A DNA stretch of 64,000 bases from Streptomyces diacarni (GCF_003323715.1 NZ_QOIN01000046.1:186001-250000), one strand, 5' to 3'. Counted from the first letter of the stretch, positions 7,884 through 16,506 are shown. Numbers and translations: made by a program. Notes: a model not told the origin generated them from the sequence alone.

Positions 7884-8863
7884 CACAGGCACCGCGGACG
7901 CGCCACCCGCAGCGGCCGCCGCAGGACCCGGCGCTGCGGTACGCGTACGGCACCAACGGCCTGGCCGACCTGCGGCTGGAGGACGCGCTGGGCCTCCTCG
8001 CGGACCTCGGCTACGCGGGCGTCGGGCTGACGCTCGACCACATGCACCTCGACCCGCTCGCCCCCGATCTGGCGGCCCGTACCGCACGGGTGGCCAGGGC
8101 GCTGGAGCGGTACGGGCTGACCGCCACCGTCGAGACGGGGGCGCGCTACGTGCTCGACCCGCGCCGCAAACACCACCCGACGCTGCTCGACCCGGACGCC
8201 GAGGCCCGCGCCACGCGGACCGAACTGCTGCTCAAGGCCGTGCGTGTGGCCGCGGACCTGGGGGCGCACGCCGTGCACTGCTTCAGCGGGAAGCTGCCCG
8301 CGGGGACCGCGCCGGAAGAGGGCTGGAGGCGGCTCGGGGAGGGCGTCGGCTCGGTGCTCGACGCCGCGCAGGCCGCGGGGGTCCCGCTCGCGATCGAGCC
8401 CGAACCCGGCCACCTGCTCGCCGACCTGGCCGGATTCGACCGGCTGCGCACCGGGCTCGGCAGCCCCGCACTGCTCGGTCTCACCCTCGACATCGGGCAC
8501 TGCCAGTGCCTGGAGGCCGCACCACCGGACGCCTGCGTACGGGCGGCGGCGCCGTGGCTGCGGCACGTGCAGATCGAGGACATGCGGCGCGGCGTGCACG
8601 AGCACCTGCCGTTCGGCGAGGGGGAGATCGACTTCCCGCCGGTGCTGGCGGCGCTGCGCGAGGTCGGCTACGACGGGCTGGTCACCGTCGAACTGCCCCG
8701 CGACTCGCACGCGGGGCCCGAACGGGCCGCCACCTCACTGGCATTCCTCACCGCGGCGGAGACCGCCGCCGCCCACACCCCGGCGGAGTCCGGCGCCCGC
8801 GCCCCCGGCGAGGCCGCGGCCGCCGACGCCACGGCACCACGGCAGGAGGCCGCGCCATGCTGA
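7880..8863 (+). CDS. TIM-barrel sugar isomerase/epimerase of the ebo-type operon
   Basis: The 327-residue protein starts at ATG 7880 (ATGA overlap with the UbiA gene). TIM-barrel strand motifs are clear: YAYGTNGLADLRLEDALGLLADLGYAGVGLTLDH, AHAVHCFSGKLP, VPLAIEPEPGHL (metal Glu), LGLTLDIGHCQC (Asp/His), LRHVQIEDMRRGVHEHLPFGEGEIDF and DGLVTVELPRDSH. The spacing of Glu, Asp, His and Glu matches xylose-isomerase-like enzymes that bind a divalent metal. The last 40 residues are an Ala/Pro-rich tail in which the next gene's start is embedded. It is cytoplasmic and presumably modifies the same metabolite as its operon partners. Substrate unknown. Confidence 0.8.
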   Translation: MTQAPRTRHPQRPPQDPALRYAYGTNGLADLRLEDALGLLADLGYAGVGLTLDHMHLDPLAPDLAARTARVARALERYGLTATVETGARYVLDPRRKHHPTLLDPDAEARATRTELLLKAVRVAADLGAHAVHCFSGKLPAGTAPEEGWRRLGEGVGSVLDAAQAAGVPLAIEPEPGHLLADLAGFDRLRTGLGSPALLGLTLDIGHCQCLEAAPPDACVRAAAPWLRHVQIEDMRRGVHEHLPFGEGEIDFPPVLAALREVGYDGLVTVELPRDSHAGPERAATSLAFLTAAETAAAHTPAESGARAPGEAAAADATAPRQEAAPC

Positions 8864-9585
8864 CCCCGCTCGCCTCACTCCGTACCGGTCTCGAACTGCG
8901 CCTGACCGCTGACGCGCGCGCCTGGCTGCACCTGGCGCTGTCCGAGGCGTCCGGCGCGGGCGAGGACGGCCCGGGCGGGGGCCTGCCCCCCTGGGAGCGG
9001 CACTTCGTCACCGCGGGCCGCCGGTGCCACGCCACCGAACAGCAGCCGGGCCCGTCCCCCGACCCCGTCGACACTGTCGATGCCGTCGACGCCGCTCGCG
9101 TGCTCATCCTGCACGCCGCCGCGCCCGGCGCCGACGCCGTCGCCGCGCTCTACCGGCGCGGCTCGGCCGGCGAGCGGCGGGCCGTCCTGCTGGCACTGCC
9201 GCACCTGGACCCGCCGCCGGCGACCGAGGCCGCCCTCGGCCTGGTGGAGGACGCGCTGCGGACCAACGACACCCGGCTGGTCGCCGCCGCGCTCGGCCCG
9301 TACGCCGCCGCGCACCTGGACGCACACCAGTGGCGCCACGGCGTGCTCAAGTGCCTGTTCACCGGCGTACCGCTGGCCGCCGTCGCCGGACTCGAACACC
9401 GGGCGGCGGGCGACGGCGAACTCGCCAGGATGCTGGAGGACTACGCCCGCGAGCGCACCGCCGCGGGACGCGCCGTGCCCGAGGACCTCGAACACGCGCT
9501 GCGCCTGGCCAGGTTCGACGAGCCCCCGGCCCGCCCAGCCCGCCGCCCCCACCCGCAGGACCGCACCGAGGGGTCCGAGTCGTAG
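8857..9585 (+). CDS. eboA: EboA-domain protein
   Basis: The 242-residue protein starts at ATG 8857, overlapping the previous gene by seven bases. It is alpha-helical with no catalytic motif I recognise. Recognisable EboA features are ARAWLHLALSE near the start, the central LYRRGSAGERRAVLLALPHLDP, LVEDALRTNDTRLVAAALGPYAAAHLDAHQWRHGVLKCLFTGVPLAAVAGLEHR, and a C-terminal ELARMLEDYARERTAAGRAVP. A short Val-Asp repeat (VDTVDAVDAA, 9070-9100) lies in a variable loop. EboA is found only in ebo operons and its biochemical role is unknown. The call rests on these motifs plus the neighbouring EboC-, EboB- and EboE-like genes. Confidence 0.78.
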   Translation: MLTPLASLRTGLELRLTADARAWLHLALSEASGAGEDGPGGGLPPWERHFVTAGRRCHATEQQPGPSPDPVDTVDAVDAARVLILHAAAPGADAVAALYRRGSAGERRAVLLALPHLDPPPATEAALGLVEDALRTNDTRLVAAALGPYAAAHLDAHQWRHGVLKCLFTGVPLAAVAGLEHRAAGDGELARMLEDYARERTAAGRAVPEDLEHALRLARFDEPPARPARRPHPQDRTEGSES

Positions 9586-9646
9586 CAAGCCGTGCCGGCC
9601 GCCGGCGCGAGGAGCGACCGCCGAAGCGAGGAGCGTGACGCCCACC

Positions 9647-10513
9647 ATGCCGTCCCCGATCCGCCGCATCTTCGACCCGCACATCCACATGACGTCCCGC
9701 ACCACCGACGACTACGCCGCGATGTACGACGCCGGGGTCCGCGCCCTGGTCGAACCGTCCTTCTGGCTCGGGCAGCCCCGCACCTCGCCCGCCTCCTTCT
9801 ACGACTACTTCGACGGACTGCTGGGCTGGGAGCCCTTCCGCGCCGCCCAGTACGGCATCGCCCACCACTGCACCCTCGCGCTGAACCCCAAGGAGGCCAA
9901 CGACCCGCGCTGCCTGCCCGTCCTGGACGAGCTGCCCCGCTACCTCCTCAAGGACGGGGTGGTCGCCGTCGGGGAGATCGGCTACGACTCGATGACCCCG
10001 GCGGAGGACACGGCGCTGGCGGCCCAGCTGCAACTCGCCCGCACCCACGAGCTGCCGGCCCTGGTCCACACCCCGCACCGGGACAAGGCGGCAGGACTGG
10101 CCCGCACACTCGACGTGCTGCGCGAGTCCGGACTGCCGCCCGCCTTCGTGGTCCTCGACCACCTCAACGAGACGACGGTCGGGCCGGCCGCGGACAGCGG
10201 CTGCTGGCTCGGCTTCTCCATCTACCCCGACACCAAGATGGACCCCGACCGCATGGTGCGCATCCTGCGGGTGCACGGCACCGAGCGGGTGCTGGTCAAC
10301 TCGGCCGCCGACTGGGGCAGGAGCGACCCGCTCAAGACGGCGCACGTCGCCGACGCGATGCTCGCCGCCGGATTCGAGGAGGACGACGTCGACCAGGTGC
10401 TGTGGCGCAACCCGGTCGCCTTCTACGGCCAGAGCGGCCGCCTCCGCCTCGACGCGACGGGCCCCGAGACGCAGCTGTTCGAGGGCAACTCGATCCTGCG
10501 CGGCGGAGAGTGA
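9647..10513 (+). CDS. eboB: TatD-family metal-dependent hydrolase (EboB-like)
   Basis: The 288-residue protein is a TatD-type amidohydrolase barrel. The HxH pair is in FDPHIHMTS; VVAVGEIGYDS carries the metal Glu; HELPALVHTPHRDK and FVVLDHLNETT carry His ligands; VLVNSAADWGRSDPLK carries the Asp. I chose ATG 9647. An in-frame GTG at 9635 overlaps the GAGGAG ribosome site and is less likely. There is a 61-base gap after EboA that includes a direct repeat, GCGAGGAGCG (9606-9615 and 9626-9635). TatD proteins hydrolyse phosphate or amide bonds. In ebo clusters the TatD member is EboB, and it probably acts on the transported metabolite. Confidence 0.8.
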   Translation: MPSPIRRIFDPHIHMTSRTTDDYAAMYDAGVRALVEPSFWLGQPRTSPASFYDYFDGLLGWEPFRAAQYGIAHHCTLALNPKEANDPRCLPVLDELPRYLLKDGVVAVGEIGYDSMTPAEDTALAAQLQLARTHELPALVHTPHRDKAAGLARTLDVLRESGLPPAFVVLDHLNETTVGPAADSGCWLGFSIYPDTKMDPDRMVRILRVHGTERVLVNSAADWGRSDPLKTAHVADAMLAAGFEEDDVDQVLWRNPVAFYGQSGRLRLDATGPETQLFEGNSILRGGE

Positions 10514-10526
10514 GGAGAGCCCGGCC

Positions 10527-11708
10527 ATGCGATTCCGGCACCCCGACGGCACCACCGTCCACCTCGCCTACTGCACCAACGTCCACGCCGCCGAACAACT
10601 CGACGGCGTCCTCGACCAACTGACCGAGTACGCGGAACCGGTACGGCGCCGGCTCCACCGCGACCGGCTCGGCATCGGCCTGTGGCTGGCCCGCGACGCC
10701 GCCCGCACCCTCACCGACGACCCGGCGGCCGTCCGCAGGCTGCGCACCGGTCTGGACCGGGCGGGCCTGGAGGTCGTCACCCTCAACGGCTTCCCCTACC
10801 AGGGCTTCGGCGACGAGCACGTCAAGTACCGCGTCTACCGCCCCGACTGGACCGACGACGCACGCCTGGACCACACCACCGACCTCGCCAGGCTGCTGAC
10901 CGCGCTGCTGCCCGACGACGTGCACGAAGGCAGCATCTCCACGCTGCCGCTGGCCTGGCGCACCGGCTTCGACGCCGAGGCCCGGCACCGCGCACTGACC
11001 CGCCTGCACACCCTCGCCGGGCGGCTGGACGCGCTGGAGGAGCTGACCGGACGGTCCGTACGCGTCGGCCTGGAACCCGAACCCGGCTGCACCGTGGAGA
11101 CGACAGCCGACGCCGTCGAGGCGCTGACCGGGGAAGGCGGACCGCCCCCGCACCGGATCGGCGTCTGCCTGGACACCTGCCACCTGGCCACCGCGTTCGA
11201 GGACCCCGCCAAGGCGGTCGCGGCGCTCGGCGAAGCGGGACTGACCGTCGTCAAGGCGCAGCTGTCGGCCGCCCTGCACGCCGAACACCCGGAGCGGCCC
11301 GAGGTGCGCGACGCGCTCGCCGAGTTCGCCGAGCCGCGCTTCCTGCACCAGACCCGCGCCCTCACCCCCGCGGGCACCCTGCGCGCCACCGACGACCTCG
11401 ACCGGGCGCTCGCCCCCGGCGCCCTGCCCACCGAAGGCCCCTGGCGGTCCCACTTCCACGTGCCCCTGCACGCCCCGCTCGCCGAGCCGCTGCGCGCCAC
11501 CACCCCCGTGCTCCGCTCCGCCCTCACCCACCTGGTCGGCGGCCCGACACCGCTGACCCGGCACCTGGAGGTGGAGACCTACACCTGGCAGGCCCTGCCG
11601 CCCGGGCTGCGCCCCACCACCCGCGCCCAGCTCGCCGACGGCCTCGCCGCCGAGCTGGCCACGGCCCGCGACCTCCTCATCGGCCTCGGACTCAAGGAGC
11701 TGCCATGA
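10527..11708 (+). CDS. eboE: Metabolite traffic protein EboE (xylose-isomerase-like TIM barrel)
   Basis: The 393-residue protein starts at ATG 10527, 13 bases after the TatD gene, with GAGGAG upstream. EboE characters: HLAYCTNVHAAEQLDGVLDQLTEYAEPVRRRL, LGIGLWLARDAARTL, VVTLNGFPYQGFGDEHVKYRVYRPDWTD, GSISTLPLAWRTGF, VGLEPEPGCTVETT, IGVCLDTCHLATAFEDP, VVKAQLSAAL, and a C-terminal VETYTWQALPPGLR. This is the most specific marker of the ebo operon. In Nostoc the ebo genes are needed to move the scytonemin monomer to the periplasm. In Streptomyces the product is unknown. Its end overlaps the next gene by four bases. Confidence 0.88.
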   Translation: MRFRHPDGTTVHLAYCTNVHAAEQLDGVLDQLTEYAEPVRRRLHRDRLGIGLWLARDAARTLTDDPAAVRRLRTGLDRAGLEVVTLNGFPYQGFGDEHVKYRVYRPDWTDDARLDHTTDLARLLTALLPDDVHEGSISTLPLAWRTGFDAEARHRALTRLHTLAGRLDALEELTGRSVRVGLEPEPGCTVETTADAVEALTGEGGPPPHRIGVCLDTCHLATAFEDPAKAVAALGEAGLTVVKAQLSAALHAEHPERPEVRDALAEFAEPRFLHQTRALTPAGTLRATDDLDRALAPGALPTEGPWRSHFHVPLHAPLAEPLRATTPVLRSALTHLVGGPTPLTRHLEVETYTWQALPPGLRPTTRAQLADGLAAELATARDLLIGLGLKELP

Positions 11709-13099
11709 GTACCCCGCTGCTGGTCATCGACGTCGTCGGGCTCACCCCCGCGCTGCTGGAGCGGATGCCGAACCTGCGCGCCCTCGCCCGGGAAGGCGCC
11801 TCCACCCCCCTCCACACGGTGCTGCCCGCCGTCACCTGCGCCGCCCAGTCCACGTTCCTGACCGGCGAACTCCCCACGGGCCACGGCATCGTCGGCAACG
11901 GCTGGTACTTCCGCGAACTCGGCGACGTCCTGCTGTGGCGGCAGCACAACGCGCTCGTCGGCGGCGAGAAGCTGTGGCACGCGGCCCGGGCACGGCAGCC
12001 CGGCTACACGGTGGCCAACATCTGCTGGTGGTACGCGATGGGCGCCGACACCGACTGGACCGTCACCCCGCGCCCCGTCTACTACGCCGACGGCCGCAAG
12101 GAACCCGACTGCTACACCCGGCCCCCCGACCTGCACGACGAACTGGTGGCCGAACTGGGCGACTTCCCCCTGTTCACCTTCTGGGGCCCGGGTGCCGACC
12201 TGACCTCCTCGCAGTGGATCATCGACGCCACCCGCCACATCCTGCGCACCCGCCGCCCCGACCTGGCCCTCGCCTACGTCCCCCACCTCGACTACGACCT
12301 CCAGCGCCACGGACCCGACGACCCCCGCGCACACCGCGCCGCCGCCGACGTCGACGCCGCCCTCGCCCCCCTGCTGGCCGACGCCCGCGCCGAAGGCCGC
12401 ACCGTCGTCGTCCTGTCCGAGTACGGCATCACCCCGGTGCGCCGCCACGTCGACATCAACCGCGTACTGCGCCGCGCCGGACTGCTGGAGGTCCACACCC
12501 AGGACGGCATGGAGTACCTCGACCCCTGGACGTCGAAGGCCTTCGCCGTCGCCGACCACCAACTCGCCCACGTCTACGTCCGCGACCCAGCCGACCTGCC
12601 CGCCACCCGCGAGGCGCTGTCCGGCCTGCCAGGCCTGGAGCGGCTGCTGGACGAGACGGGCAAGAAGGAAGCCGGACTGGACCACCCCCGCTCCGGCGAA
12701 CTCGTCGCCGTCGCCGAACCCGACGCCTGGTTCACCTACTACTACTGGCTCGACGACCGCCGCGCCCCCGACTTCGCGCAGCTCGTCGAGATCCACCGCA
12801 AACCCGGCTACGACCCCGTCGAGCTGTTCATGGACCCGCACGACCCCTACGTCAAGCTGCGCGCCGCCGCCGCGCTGGCCCGCAAGAAGACCGGCATGCG
12901 CTACCGCATGGCCGTCGTCCCCCTCGACCCGTCACCGATCCGCGGCAGCCACGGCAGGCTGCCGGAGCGCACCGAAGACGGACCCGTCCTCCTGTGCTCC
13001 CGCCCCGACGCACTGGGCCGCGCAGCAGGGGACCGGCCCTTCCCCGCCACCGACGTCAAACGCCTGCTCCTCGACCTCGCACTGGGAGATGCCTCATGA
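11705..13099 (+). CDS. Alkaline-phosphatase-superfamily nucleotide pyrophosphatase/phosphodiesterase
   Basis: The 464-residue protein starts at ATG 11705 (ATGA overlap). It shows the type I phosphodiesterase/nucleotide pyrophosphatase pattern: LLVIDVVGLTPALLERMPNLRALAREGA with the metal Asp, LPAVTCAAQSTFLTGELPTGHGI with the Thr nucleophile region, LAYVPHLDYDLQRHGPDD (metal Asp and His), VVVLSEYGITPV in place of the usual SDHG, and HPRSGELVAVAEPDAWFTYYYW. No signal peptide or membrane segment is visible, so it acts in the cytoplasm. It corresponds in position and family to EboF of other ebo clusters. It probably hydrolyses a phosphodiester or pyrophosphate of a pathway intermediate. The Asp-to-Glu change in the SEYG motif is worth noting. 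Confidence 0.83.
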   Translation: MSTPLLVIDVVGLTPALLERMPNLRALAREGASTPLHTVLPAVTCAAQSTFLTGELPTGHGIVGNGWYFRELGDVLLWRQHNALVGGEKLWHAARARQPGYTVANICWWYAMGADTDWTVTPRPVYYADGRKEPDCYTRPPDLHDELVAELGDFPLFTFWGPGADLTSSQWIIDATRHILRTRRPDLALAYVPHLDYDLQRHGPDDPRAHRAAADVDAALAPLLADARAEGRTVVVLSEYGITPVRRHVDINRVLRRAGLLEVHTQDGMEYLDPWTSKAFAVADHQLAHVYVRDPADLPATREALSGLPGLERLLDETGKKEAGLDHPRSGELVAVAEPDAWFTYYYWLDDRRAPDFAQLVEIHRKPGYDPVELFMDPHDPYVKLRAAAALARKKTGMRYRMAVVPLDPSPIRGSHGRLPERTEDGPVLLCSRPDALGRAAGDRPFPATDVKRLLLDLALGDAS

Positions 13100-14172
13100 C
13101 GCACAGATCCGCACAGCCCCAGCACCCCGAGCTCGACCACACCCTGCGCCGCCGCGGCTTCCTCGGCGTCGCCGCCGGCGCCACGGCCGCCACGCTGCTC
13201 GGCGCCGGTTCCGCCGCCGCCGAGCCCGCCACCGACCGGCACCCCGCCCCGGGGCACGGCCACGGCCACGGCCACCGGCCGATCGTTCCGCGCGGAAAGC
13301 TCGGTATCCAGCTCTACACCGTCCGCGACCAGGTACAGGAGCTCGGCTTCGCCACCGTCTTCCGCGAGCTGGAGCGCTACGGCTACGACTCGGTGGAGTT
13401 CGCCGGCTACACCCAGGGCACCGGCGACCTCACGCTGCGGCAGCTCAAACGGCTGATGCGGGACCACGGGCTGCGCGGCATCGGCAGCCACGTCGGCTAC
13501 CACTCGGACAACCCGGACGACTACACCTTCGCCACCCAACTGGAGAAGGTCGTCGACGACGCGGCCGCACTCGGTCTCCCGCACGTCGGCACGGCCGCCA
13601 GCCCCGACCGCTACGGCCGCACCGTCGACGGCTGGAAGCGCGCGGCCGAGGACTTCAACACCTACGGAGCCGCCGCCCGCGCACGCGGCCTGAAGTTCTA
13701 CCAGCACAACCACCAGATGGAGTTCGGCTTCGCCGAGGACAAGCCCCACGTCCGCCTCTACGACGTCCTCCTCGCCGAGACCGACCCCGAGCTGGTCTAC
13801 CTGGAGATGGACATCTACTGGGCGTTCGCCGGCCAGTACCGCTTCAGCACACGCGCCGACGGCACCCCGGCCCCCTTCGAACCCCTCGACTACGTGCTGG
13901 CCGCCCCGCACCGCTACCCCCTCTTCCACGTCAAGGACGGCGAACACGACGAGGCGTCCGCCGACGGCCTCCACATGGTCGACGTCGGCGACGGCGACCT
14001 CGACTACGAGCACTTCGTCGCCACCGTGCTGCGGCGTGGCCGCCACGGGCACGGCCGGGGCGGCCATCACTGGCTGATGGAGCGCGACGACGCGGTCGAC
14101 CCGGCCGCCAACCCGGCCGGCTCCCTCACCTCGGCCCGCCGCTCGGCGGCGTACCTGCGCGGAAGGCGGTGA
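13096..14172 (+). CDS. Tat-exported TIM-barrel sugar isomerase-like protein
   Basis: The 358-residue protein starts at ATG 13096 (ATGA overlap with the phosphodiesterase gene). Residues 18-44 are a twin-arginine signal (LRRRGFLGVAAGATAATLLGAGSAAA), followed by a His/Gly linker (GHGHGHGH). The rest is an AP-endonuclease-2-type TIM barrel: LGIQLYTVRDQV, YGYDSVEFAGYTQ, IGSHVGYHSDN, LKFYQHNHQMEFGF, LVYLEMDIYWAFAG and LFHVKDGEHDE. Enzymes of this type outside the membrane act on free, often oxidised, sugars. As last gene of the operon it implies that the ebo metabolite or its degradation extends beyond the membrane. The HGHGH linker could hold a metal. Substrate unknown. Confidence 0.83.
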   Translation: MTHRSAQPQHPELDHTLRRRGFLGVAAGATAATLLGAGSAAAEPATDRHPAPGHGHGHGHRPIVPRGKLGIQLYTVRDQVQELGFATVFRELERYGYDSVEFAGYTQGTGDLTLRQLKRLMRDHGLRGIGSHVGYHSDNPDDYTFATQLEKVVDDAAALGLPHVGTAASPDRYGRTVDGWKRAAEDFNTYGAAARARGLKFYQHNHQMEFGFAEDKPHVRLYDVLLAETDPELVYLEMDIYWAFAGQYRFSTRADGTPAPFEPLDYVLAAPHRYPLFHVKDGEHDEASADGLHMVDVGDGDLDYEHFVATVLRRGRHGHGRGGHHWLMERDDAVDPAANPAGSLTSARRSAAYLRGRR

Positions 14173-14231
14173 CCGCCCCCGGCGACCCGCCGCCCACACC
14201 ACTCGCGGATGTTTCCCCTTAAAAGGGGCAT

Positions 14232-14270
14232 AGTGCTTCTTTCCGCCAGGAAACCCAGGTGAGAAGCACT
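14232..14270 (+). terminator. Inverted repeat after the ebo-type operon
   Basis: AGTGCTTCT (14232-14240) and AGAAGCACT (14262-14270) are a perfect 9-base inverted repeat with a 21-base loop, 60 bases after the last operon gene. A CCCCTT-AA-AAGGGG palindrome precedes it at 14216-14229. It may end the operon; the right arm overlaps the putative -35 of the tRNA promoter. Confidence 0.4.
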
Positions 14271-14287
14271 CCAAACCCTTGGTATCG
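14259..14287 (+). promoter_or_regulatory. Candidate promoter of tRNA-Leu
   Basis: GTGAGA (14259-14264), 17 bases, then TATCGT (14282-14287). Each matches four of six consensus positions and the spacing is ideal. It would start transcription about 40 bases before the tRNA. Confidence 0.45.
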
Positions 14288-14331
14288 TTACGGGCGTCGC
14301 CACGGCAGTCCCGCTGACGTGGCACAGCCCA

Positions 14332-14419
14332 GTCCGGGTGGCGGAATGGTAGACGCGCTAGCTTGAGGTGCTAGTGCCCTTTATCGGGCGTGGGGGTTCG
14401 AGTCCCCCCTCGGACACCA
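14332..14419 (+). tRNA. tRNA-Leu (anticodon GAG)
   Basis: The acceptor stem is GTCCGGG (14332-14338) with CTCGGAC (14409-14415), followed by discriminator A and an encoded CCA (14417-14419). The anticodon arm is CTAGC (14358-14362), loop TTGAGGT, and GCTAG (14370-14374), giving anticodon GAG at 14365-14367. A long variable arm (GCCC-TTTAT-CGGGC) identifies a class II tRNA, and GGGGGTTCGAGTCCCCC is the T arm. It decodes CTC/CTT leucine codons. Confidence 0.97.
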
Positions 14420-14426
14420 GCCATTT

Positions 14427-14456
14427 CCCCACGGCCCCCGTAGGCCGTGGGGATTT
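14427..14456 (+). terminator. tRNA-Leu terminator
   Basis: CCCCACGGCC (14427-14436) and GGCCGTGGGG (14443-14452) form a perfect 10-base-pair stem with a 6-base loop, eight bases after the tRNA CCA and followed by ATTT. Confidence 0.85.
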
Positions 14457-14460
14457 GCTG

Positions 14461-15696
14461 TTTCCGGGGCCGGGAGCGGTCTCCGCCGGGACTGCGGCCT
14501 TGTCCGAGGCGTACGTGAGCGGGAGCCCGAGTTGGTCGTAGGGCTCGGCCTTGTCCTGTGTCCTGTGTCCTGTGGTGCGGCCTACCGGATCGCGGCGCCG
14601 GCCATGAGGCCGATGTCCTGAGCCGCGCGGGGAGCCGATGTCTTGAGCCGTGCGGGGAGAAGAGCTTTGCGATCCATTCGTCGAGCGGCCCGATCGGCCA
14701 GGATGTTCTCGACCGCACTACCCGGCCTCGCGAGTCCCGCTCAGCACCTTCGCGCGCTTCATACGCGATGTGGAATGCCGACCGGATAACAGCGAATGGT
14801 GATTCCGGCCGCGTCGCGCCACCACGGCGGCAGCTCTCGCCTCGCACGGCTCGATTTGCCGGGAAGGGTTCACCAAGAGTTGTGTTTCTCCTCCGGTAGC
14901 TTTCGGATTCCCCGGTCGTCACCTGGCTGGGTTGGCCGGCCGGGTGAGAACGGTGGGGGACTGGAGGGTCCATGCGCCCCGGCGTCGGGCTGGGCGTCCG
15001 CAGTGTGGCCTTAGGGCCTGGGGCCTGGGGCCTGGGCGATGCGGCGTAGAAGGCCGGGCCGCCGCGACCGGGACACGGCCGAACCTGGCCGCCCACTTCT
15101 CCGAGGCGGCCCGCCTCCGAGGTGCTGACCACGTCCTTCGGAGGCCGTTGAGCTGCCTGCTGCCCCCCCGTAGGGCCCCTCCGGTGTCGCCGCTCGAAGG
15201 AATCGGGGTGCGGCATGGCCTGCTCGGAGGGGGTCTCCCGCTGGACGGGGCGGGATGAGTGACCGCCTGGCGGTGCACAGGTGGGGGAGGGGCGCGGGGC
15301 GGACTTCTGCACGTCTGTTGAGGTGACGCGTTGACAGTCCAACGGAAGGATGAGTGTGGTGGCCCAGTTACGTAGGACGTTCACGGGAAGAACAATCCGA
15401 TCGTTGGATGACACTTGCGCTGCTTGCTGAAAGCATGGCCCGCCTGAAACAGGAAACCAACCCGTAGCGATGAGCGAATAGGTAACACGGAGTCGTACGG
15501 CATTCGATTCGCCACCTCTTCAGGTGGGTGCCGATGGAATCTCGTACCCCGGGGTTTTCCCGGAGGGCGAACGATTGCGGTATCGAAAGGCACTCGTTCG
15601 TCCTGCGGTCTGCGGCTCGGGCCGCAGAGAAAGCAATGCGCGAATTCCATCGGTATGGCCGGTGCGCGAGTTCAAGCATCATGGGGGAAGCAAGCT
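14461..15696. other. 1.2-kb stretch without a convincing gene, upstream of redD
   Basis: No frame here has the codon bias of the neighbouring genes, and the longest frame (minus strand) runs through the tRNA. The left part carries short tandem repeats: TCCTGTG units around 14551-14575, a 25-bp duplication at 14610-14659, and GGCCTGG units around 15016-15036. The right part (15361-15650) is clearly less GC-rich than its surroundings, as expected for a regulated promoter region. A TTGACA occurs at 15331-15336 but no good -10 follows it. The long leader of redD may contain the target for RedZ. Remnants of a decayed gene cannot be excluded. Confidence 0.6.
14610..14659. repeat. 25-bp tandem duplication
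   Basis: The segment at 14610-14634 (starting CCGATGTCCTGAGCC) is repeated at 14635-14659 (starting CCGATGTCTTGAGCC) with two C/T differences and no gap. It lies in non-coding sequence between the tRNA and redD. Confidence 0.85.
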
Positions 15697-16506
15697 GTGG
15701 AAATTGACATACTCGGTCCGTTTTCCGTCTCCTGCGAAGGGCATACCGTCGGGGTGCGGGCCAGCAAGGTCCGGGCCATGCTGGCCACCCTGGCCCTGGA
15801 GCCGGGGCATGTCGTCTCACACGTGGATCTGGCAGACGAGCTGTGGGCGGGGCATCCGGTGGGGAATCCTCGCAACGCGCTGCAGGCACACGCCACGAGA
15901 GTGCGCCGGCTGCTGGGACATACCGAACAGCACGCCGCGGTCCTGCGCGCGGTTCCGAACGGGTACCTCCTCAACATCTCCCGGGACTGCGTCGACGGAA
16001 ACAGGTTTCTCGATCACGCGGCCCGTGGGGCCGATGCCCTGCTGGGAGCGCCTGGAACGGCGCTCCATCACCTGGAATCCGCCCTCGCGCTGTGGCGGGG
16101 CCCGGCACTGCTCGATGCGGGAGACGGGCTCCGGTGCCGCAGCGCCGCCACGCTTTTCGAGGAGCGGCGGCTGACGGTGTTCGAGGACCTGGCCAGCGCC
16201 CGGCTCATTCTCGGAGACGAGTCGCGGGTGATCGCCGATCTGCGTCAGCTCACAGCTCAGTACCCGTTGCGGGAGCGTTTCTGCGAACTCCTGATGCTGG
16301 CGCTGTACCGATCCGGCAGGCAGAGCGACGCGCTGGAACTCTTCCGTCTCACCCAGCGCCGTCTCGACGACGAACTGGGCATCCGGCCCGCCGCGCCGTT
16401 GCAGCGCCTTCACGCCGAGATCCTCAGCCATGATCCCGCGCTCGGTCGTGCCGGTGCGCGATGGGGCCGACGCGAGCCTGGGCGCAACGGCCTGCCCCTC
16501 GGCTGA
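15697..16506 (+). CDS. redD: SARP-family pathway activator RedD
   Basis: The 269-residue protein starts at GTG 15697, with GGGGGAAG at 15683-15690. An ATG 42 bases upstream is in frame but lacks a ribosome site and would precede the usual SARP opening, here VEIDILGPFSV. Residues about 1-95 form an OmpR-type winged helix (VRASKVRAMLATLALEPGHVVSHVDLADELWAG, ALQAHATRVRRLLG, VLRAVPNGYLLNI). Residues about 100-255 are the bacterial transcriptional activation domain (FLDHAARGADALLG, ALWRGPALLD, FEDLASARLILGD, YPLRERFCELLMLALYRSGRQSDALELFRLTQRRLDDELGIRPAAPLQRLHAEIL). SARPs bind direct heptamer repeats spaced 11 bp and recruit RNA polymerase. RedD activates the prodiginine genes. redX follows 39 bases downstream in the same transcript. 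Confidence 0.93.
   Translation: MEIDILGPFSVSCEGHTVGVRASKVRAMLATLALEPGHVVSHVDLADELWAGHPVGNPRNALQAHATRVRRLLGHTEQHAAVLRAVPNGYLLNISRDCVDGNRFLDHAARGADALLGAPGTALHHLESALALWRGPALLDAGDGLRCRSAATLFEERRLTVFEDLASARLILGDESRVIADLRQLTAQYPLRERFCELLMLALYRSGRQSDALELFRLTQRRLDDELGIRPAAPLQRLHAEILSHDPALGRAGARWGRREPGRNGLPLG

Noticed and set aside
15324..15338. Two TGAC cores (15324 and 15332) upstream of redD as a possible autoregulatory SARP site
   Set aside because: They are 8 bp apart, not 11, and no further unit follows in phase.
14371..15414. A 347-codon minus-strand open frame between the tRNA and redD
   Set aside because: It runs through the tRNA gene and its terminator, has no family resemblance and lacks gene-like codon bias.
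15381..15650. An 89-codon minus-strand frame just upstream of redD
   Set aside because: There is no ribosome site or recognisable domain. The lower GC of the region fits a promoter better than a gene.
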